Position numbers and translations under genes: made by a program. The notes under the pieces were generated by a model. The model searched no databases. It had not been told where the DNA came from and saw nothing but the letters and a program-made list of their open reading frames with translations. A DNA stretch of 64,000 nt, from NCBI GenBank assembly GCA_029556615.1, contig JAKQDD010000259.1, positions 1-64,000 on the forward strand, read 5' to 3'. Position 1 is the stretch's first letter. Each line of letters starts with the position of its first letter. Of the stretch, positions 61,589 to 64,000 are shown piece by piece. This DNA comes from Verrucomicrobiota bacterium. Its GTDB lineage: Bacteria; Verrucomicrobiota; Verrucomicrobiia; Limisphaerales; J093.

Positions 61589-63004
61589 CTACTGCTTGAG
61601 CGAATCGAACCAGGTCTTGGCGAGGAGCGCGCTGGGCACGATGCATCCGCCGTGGTCGGCGTTGGGGTCTGGGACGACGAGTTCCACGTGGGTTGCGCCA
61701 CGGGCGTGGAAGGCGGCGAGGGCGACTTGGGAATTGGCGATGATGACATCCTGGTCACCACCGCAGTGGTAGAGGCGGAGGGGGGCTTGCGGGGTCCAGC
61801 GGTAGAGGTCATTGTCGCGGAGAGCTTGGCGGAGCGGGTGATTGGGCCGGGTGCGGAGTCCGGCGAGGACGTTGGGATGGAGGACGCGGGTGACGTCCTG
61901 GGGGAGGATGGCGTTGATTTCTTCGCCGGTATGCTGTCCATCGAGGAGTGGCGGCAGGGTGGTTTGGTATTCAGGGGCCAGGAGGTCGGCCAGGGAAGGC
62001 GCGAGCCGATAGACGCTCTGGTAAGAGGCGAGGATGAGGGCGAAGTAGTAGGGATTGGGCATGGGCCGGCCGGAGAGGACGTCGGTGGTGGTGACGCCGG
62101 AGAGGTCGTAGGCTCCGGCCATGGGGGCGGAGGCTGTGATTGTGAATTCGGAGGCGTGGTATTGTTCGAGGTCGCGGTGGAGGGCGAGGGTGGCGTGGCC
62201 GCCTTGGGAGTAACCGATGAGGAAGAGTTGTCCATTGAGGCTGAGGCTGCGGGCGGCGCACGCTGTGCGGGCGGCCCGGAGCATATCGACGGCGGCGGTT
62301 GCCTGGGAGTCGGCGTGGTGGTAGGGGTGGATCAGCGGGGATCCTCCGAGGCCGAGGTAATCGGGCAGGGTGGCGACATAACCGCTGGCGGCGAGGGCGA
62401 CGCCGAGGAATCGTTCAATCGAGCTGTTATAGGAAGGGGCTTCGGACCGTTCTGCGAGGGTACCGTGCTGGTAGCTGCAGAGCGGCAGGGGCTTGGTGGG
62501 GGAGACGGGGAGGGCGATGGCGCCGGTGGCTTCGGTACGTCCGCCCCAGGGGTCGAGGGTTTCGTAAGTGAGCCGGTGGACGGTGACGTCATATTGGGCG
62601 GCGAGCGGGACGCCCAAGAGGCTGAGCATGAAGTTGATCTGGGTCTTGGTGTACGACTCGATGGTGTCGGTGCGGAGGAGACTGCCCCGGTTGGCGGCGG
62701 GGGAGGCGAGGACGCGGTAGAAGCGGGTGTCGTTGGGGGGTGCGGTTTGATCGGTCCAGGTGCGAGTCGGGACAGGCCAGGGGAAAGGGGTGCGTGGGGT
62801 GATCCAGAGCGGATCCTCGAAGGACTCGCAGATCTGGACGGTGTAGACTTGGCCGGGGCCGGCATCGGTCCAATGGAGCGTTGGGCCTTCGGGGCTTAGG
62901 TTCCACTGGTGAATCTGGGGGGCGACCGGCTGGGCGGCGAGGGAAGCGGCCAGGGCCAACGCGGCGGTGGCGGGCAGAAGGAAAAAGACGGGTTGAGGGC
63001 ACAT
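61589..63004 (-). CDS. Exported alpha/beta hydrolase (secretory lipase-like) with N-terminal module
   Basis: The product has 471 residues. A signal peptide (MCPQPVFFLLPATAALALAA) is followed by a copy of the terminal module placed at the N-terminus (VYTVQICESFEDPLW, then DTRFYRVLASP). The hydrolase has the nucleophile elbow GYSQGGHA, the Asp in GGDQDVIIAN and the His in NADHGGC, a complete catalytic triad. Sequence pattern suggests the secretory lipase/esterase group. The substrate is unknown. It is divergent from the CNNM gene, with 86 bases between, and precedes the 14-repeat propeller gene. Confidence 0.82.
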   Translation of the reverse strand: MCPQPVFFLLPATAALALAASLAAQPVAPQIHQWNLSPEGPTLHWTDAGPGQVYTVQICESFEDPLWITPRTPFPWPVPTRTWTDQTAPPNDTRFYRVLASPAANRGSLLRTDTIESYTKTQINFMLSLLGVPLAAQYDVTVHRLTYETLDPWGGRTEATGAIALPVSPTKPLPLCSYQHGTLAERSEAPSYNSSIERFLGVALAASGYVATLPDYLGLGGSPLIHPYHHADSQATAAVDMLRAARTACAARSLSLNGQLFLIGYSQGGHATLALHRDLEQYHASEFTITASAPMAGAYDLSGVTTTDVLSGRPMPNPYYFALILASYQSVYRLAPSLADLLAPEYQTTLPPLLDGQHTGEEINAILPQDVTRVLHPNVLAGLRTRPNHPLRQALRDNDLYRWTPQAPLRLYHCGGDQDVIIANSQVALAAFHARGATHVELVVPDPNADHGGCIVPSALLAKTWFDSLKQ

Positions 63005-63090
63005 GCGTGTCGACTATGGGTCCGGGTTGGGGTTGGGTGCAAAACCATTTTGCCTTGGATGCGGTTTTGGCGGCATAGTGCGGGCGACCA

Positions 63091-64000
63091 ATGACGATGC
63101 CGGCTCTAGTGATATTGGCGTTCGTGGCCGCGGGGGCGAGTTTCTTCTTCGCCTTGGCGGAGACGGCGTTATTCAGTCTGGGTCATTGGCAGGTGCGGCG
63201 TTTGGCGGAGGCGGATCGGGGTGGCGGGGGAATGGTGGCGCGGCTTTTGGGAGAGCCGGAGGACTTGCTGGCGACGATTGTGTTGGGGAACACGGTGGCG
63301 AACGGGGGTCTGGTGTGCACGGGGGTCTGGCTGGTGTTGGAAGAGGGGTGGTTGGCGTTGCCGACGCTGGCTGGGGTGTTGCTCCTGATTCTGGCGGGGG
63401 GCGAGGTGGTGCCGAAGACCCTTGCGGTGCGGGCGCCGGAGTTCTGGGCATTGAGGGTGGCGGGTCCGATGGCTGCGCTGCAGGCGGGGACGCGGCCGAT
63501 ACGGCGGCTGGCGCAGGCGGTCAACGGGTGGCTGCTGAAGGTCTTGGCGCCGTCGGTGCGGCCGATGACGGGGACGCCGACCGATGACTACACGGAGTTG
63601 TTGGAGATGGGATGTCAGCAGGGGGCACTTGCCGAGTCGGAGAAGGAGATTCTGCTGCAGATCCTGAGTCTGGGGCGGCGGACAGCGAAGGACGTCATGA
63701 TACCCCGGGCGCAGATGCGGGCGCTTCCGGACGATCTGCCGGTTTCGGAGATGGCGGCGATGGCGCGGCGTTACCGGCATGCGCGGCTGCCGTTGTATGA
63801 CGGCAGTCCGGACACGATTGTGGGGGTGTTGAACACGCGACAGCTGCTGCTGGATCCGGAGGGGGATCTGGCGGAGGCGATCGAGTTCCCGTCGTTTGTA
63901 TCGGAGACCGCTAACCTGTGGCAGCTTTTGCGGAGCCTGCAGCGGCAGCGTCGGGGTTTGGCGATTGTGTTGGACGAGTATGGGACCACGGCGGGGCTGG
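63091..64000 (+). CDS. CNNM/CorC-type hemolysin-family membrane protein, cut by the window end
   Basis: The gene is open from ATG 63091 to the end of the window (303 codons visible, no stop). The N-terminal domain of unknown function DUF21 has four hydrophobic segments (ALVILAFVAAGASFFFALAE; AGVLLLILAGGEVVPKTLA), including the family GEVVPKT motif. A CBS pair begins near DVMIPRAQMRAL and continues to the end (LAIVLDEYGTTAG). Family members are linked to magnesium or cobalt transport. The C-terminal CorC_HlyC domain, if present, is beyond the window. Confidence 0.9.
   Translation, partial: MTMPALVILAFVAAGASFFFALAETALFSLGHWQVRRLAEADRGGGGMVARLLGEPEDLLATIVLGNTVANGGLVCTGVWLVLEEGWLALPTLAGVLLLILAGGEVVPKTLAVRAPEFWALRVAGPMAALQAGTRPIRRLAQAVNGWLLKVLAPSVRPMTGTPTDDYTELLEMGCQQGALAESEKEILLQILSLGRRTAKDVMIPRAQMRALPDDLPVSEMAAMARRYRHARLPLYDGSPDTIVGVLNTRQLLLDPEGDLAEAIEFPSFVSETANLWQLLRSLQRQRRGLAIVLDEYGTTAGL

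Overview
The window is about 64 kb of GC-rich bacterial chromosome with dense coding on both strands. I think it comes from a Verrucomicrobiota bacterium, probably near the Limisphaerales/Pedosphaera group. This is inference from gene content, with no database comparison. The evidence is: very large exported proteins built from Calx-beta, delta-60-like and InlB-type repeats; Tat-exported Gfo/Idh/MocA oxidoreductases; a three-domain sensor kinase with a Reg_prop propeller; an ECF sigma factor next to a WD40 Ser/Thr kinase; and weak or absent Shine-Dalgarno sequences at many starts. No rRNA, tRNA, CRISPR array, phage gene or transposase was seen.

Region 1 (1-24110, plus strand) is an exported-protein block. 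It holds an M36 metallopeptidase, a 21-repeat propeller protein, an 810-residue modular protein, coaE (GTG start overlapping the previous stop), a 2871-residue metzincin-type Calx-beta/delta-60 giant, and a GH20-like glycosidase. From 5069 to 24110 the spacing is so tight that one operon is plausible. Three of the giants end in the same cassette: InlB-type repeat, jelly-roll-like domain, short terminal module ending in an F/Y-Y-R-like motif.

Region 2 (24333-41020) mixes carbohydrate and general metabolism: an unassigned 1344-residue exported protein, the glycogen branching enzyme glgB, recF, two Tat-exported oxidoreductases flanking a C45-type acyltransferase/hydrolase, and a 1448-residue 2-hydroxyacyl-CoA dehydratase activase fusion.

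Region 3 (41021-51745) starts with a 600-bp divergent control region (extended -10 promoter plus a dispersed element) leading to a LysR regulator. It continues with a TerC-type membrane protein, an S1/P1 nuclease coupled to an MFS transporter, an exported propeller-like protein, an FmdB zinc ribbon protein, and an overlapping sensor kinase/NarL-type regulator pair.

Region 4 (51746-64000) holds a GDSL esterase, a 946-bp gene-free island with two dispersed elements, the ECF sigma factor and WD40 kinase, an NADP-GAPDH-like aldehyde dehydrogenase, a 14-repeat propeller protein and an exported alpha/beta hydrolase in one transcription unit, and the start of a CNNM/CorC-type membrane protein cut by the window end.

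Three signals stand out. First, a dispersed palindromic element family of roughly 80-176 bp has at least six full, partial or deleted copies in intergenic gaps, some supplying the stop codon of a neighbouring gene. Second, a C-terminal module recurs in at least six exported proteins and could be a surface-targeting tag. Third, beta-propeller repeat numbers appear in multiples of seven (21, 7 and 14).
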